From contig JAFEAT010000018.1 of the NCBI GenBank assembly GCA_018266255.1, positions 23,164 through 87,163 on the forward strand: a stretch of 64,000 bases of DNA, written 5' to 3'. The notes beneath the pieces are model-generated. The model had not been told where the DNA came from, ran no database searches, and worked only from the letters and a program-made list of their open reading frames with translations. Positions 63,207-64,000 of the stretch are shown one piece after another (the stretch's first letter is position 1; each line of letters opens with the position of its first letter). The translations under genes were made by a program, and so were the position numbers. The DNA is from Cyanobacteria bacterium SZAS-4. Lineage in GTDB: Bacteria; Cyanobacteriota; Vampirovibrionia; Obscuribacterales; Obscuribacteraceae.

Positions 63207-64000
63207 TTGAGACCAAATAAATCGAGTTCACATAAGTCGAGAGCAAATAAACCGAGTCGTCAGCTTCATTCTCTGTTGCTTGCAACATTCTTGGCGATGA
63301 CAACTTTCGCGCGACCTGCAGTGTCTCAGCCTATGCAAATGGGTGGTGCGGACGAAATGGAAGGTGGACCAGTCAACATTCTTTTCGTGCTGGACGCGTC
63401 TTACAGCATGAAAGAAAAATTGAGCGGCGAGATGAAGATGACTGCTGCGAAAGAAGTTCTTCAAAATGCGTTGAGCCGAATTCCGAACAGTGTGAACCTC
63501 GGTTTGCGAGTGTTTGGTCAGAGTTATTCGAATCTGGCTGATATAGATTGCCGCCAGACCTCGCTACTCGTCCCAATTGGTCAGCACAATCGTGGTGCCA
63601 TTATCAAAAGTATTCGCCAGATCGAACCGTTTGGCATGACCCCGATTATGTTTGCGCTTCGCCAGGCCGCAGAAGAAGATTTTCGCGGAATAATGGGTCC
63701 GAAAACAGTGATTTTGATTACTGATGGAGCTGACACCTGTGGTGGCGATCCATGTGCTTACCTGACGATGCTGAGAGCTCATGGAATCAGAATGAAAGTC
63801 GATGTGGTTGGTGTTGACCTGGCGCGAGAGAAAGCAGCTCGGGAGCAACTGAAGTGCATTACAGCCGTTAGCCTTGGAAAATATTACGAGGCTAATTCAT
63901 CCACTCAATTGATCGAGGGAATTGGACAGAGCGTCGACCAGGCGATCTCGGGCAGAGTTTTACCCAAAGAAAAATCGCCCGAGCAAAAACCGCCCGAACA
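63207..64000 (+). CDS. VWA-domain exported protein, partial at window edge
   Basis: The frame is open from 63168 to the window end. TTG at 63207 gives a basic n-region and a signal core (HSLLLATFLAMTTFARPAVS); the ATG at 63297 would cut into it. A von Willebrand A domain follows with the MIDAS motif LDASYSM (about 63387-63407), then FGMTPIMFALRQA (the second MIDAS Thr) and VILITDGADTCGGDPC (Asp). All metal-site residues are present, so it should bind divalent metal and a ligand. The last bases are Pro/Lys-rich and the C-terminus lies outside. Confidence 0.8.
   Translation, partial: MRPNKSSSHKSRANKPSRQLHSLLLATFLAMTTFARPAVSQPMQMGGADEMEGGPVNILFVLDASYSMKEKLSGEMKMTAAKEVLQNALSRIPNSVNLGLRVFGQSYSNLADIDCRQTSLLVPIGQHNRGAIIKSIRQIEPFGMTPIMFALRQAAEEDFRGIMGPKTVILITDGADTCGGDPCAYLTMLRAHGIRMKVDVVGVDLAREKAAREQLKCITAVSLGKYYEANSSTQLIEGIGQSVDQAISGRVLPKEKSPEQKPPE

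Overview
The window (about 50% GC, dense and mostly leaderless genes) looks like a chromosomal segment of a Gram-negative-type bacterium with an integrated mobilizable island at its left. Lipid A synthesis (LpxI), many exported TPR proteins and lipoproteins, a type III glutamine synthetase, a GGDEF/EAL protein and frequent TTG/GTG starts fit the non-photosynthetic Cyanobacteriota (Vampirovibrionia/Melainabacteria, Obscuribacterales-like). This placement is inference from gene content; no rRNA or ribosomal marker lies in the window.

Left part, 1 to about 24.6 kb: accessory DNA. It begins with small minus-strand hypothetical genes and an excisionase-like HTH protein. An ssb gene follows, facing a decayed inverted copy of itself that includes its leader. 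A polypyrimidine tract and a small palindrome then precede a plus-strand mobilization operon (3.6-12.0 kb): a ribbon-helix-helix protein, a MOB/HUH relaxase, two novel proteins that share a repeat and a C-terminal module with the relaxase, and a VirD4/TraG-like coupling ATPase without visible membrane anchors. Convergent to this lies a three-gene anti-phage locus on the minus strand (12.1-17.3 kb): HamA (DUF1837 nuclease) and HamB (SF2 helicase), i.e. Hachiman, plus an extra SF1 helicase gene. A minus-strand cluster of small membrane, J-domain-like and TPR proteins follows (17.4-21.4 kb). The end holds a possible immunity-type protein, a modular surface or toxin-like protein, a short array of 33-bp repeats and a phosphoribosyltransferase. 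The island appears to stop near a tRNA-Arg(ACG) gene at 24.9 kb whose 3' end faces the island, a classic integration position. No integrase is inside the window.

Right part, 25-64 kb: more chromosome-like. It holds lpxI, YjbQ, glnN, CHASE3-GGDEF-EAL, an AI-2E family transporter, a sorbosone-dehydrogenase-like propeller, typA/bipA, rsgA, a GH1 beta-glucosidase, two GT87-like membrane proteins, a D-2-hydroxyacid dehydrogenase, glpD, a UPF0178 gene, a FabG-type SDR coupled to pgeF (YfiH), a CAP-domain protein and a VWA protein cut by the window end. Between these lie many exported proteins: TPR proteins, a TPR-CHAT protein without catalytic residues, and two proteins sharing an IPxGS-type beta module.

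The most interesting points are the shared module in three consecutive mobilization genes (candidate co-transferred substrates of the coupling protein), the Hachiman locus with a third gene, the inverted ssb duplication, the inactive CHAT and tyrosine-recombinase folds, and an SDR gene whose reading frame requires a non-ATG/GTG/TTG start.
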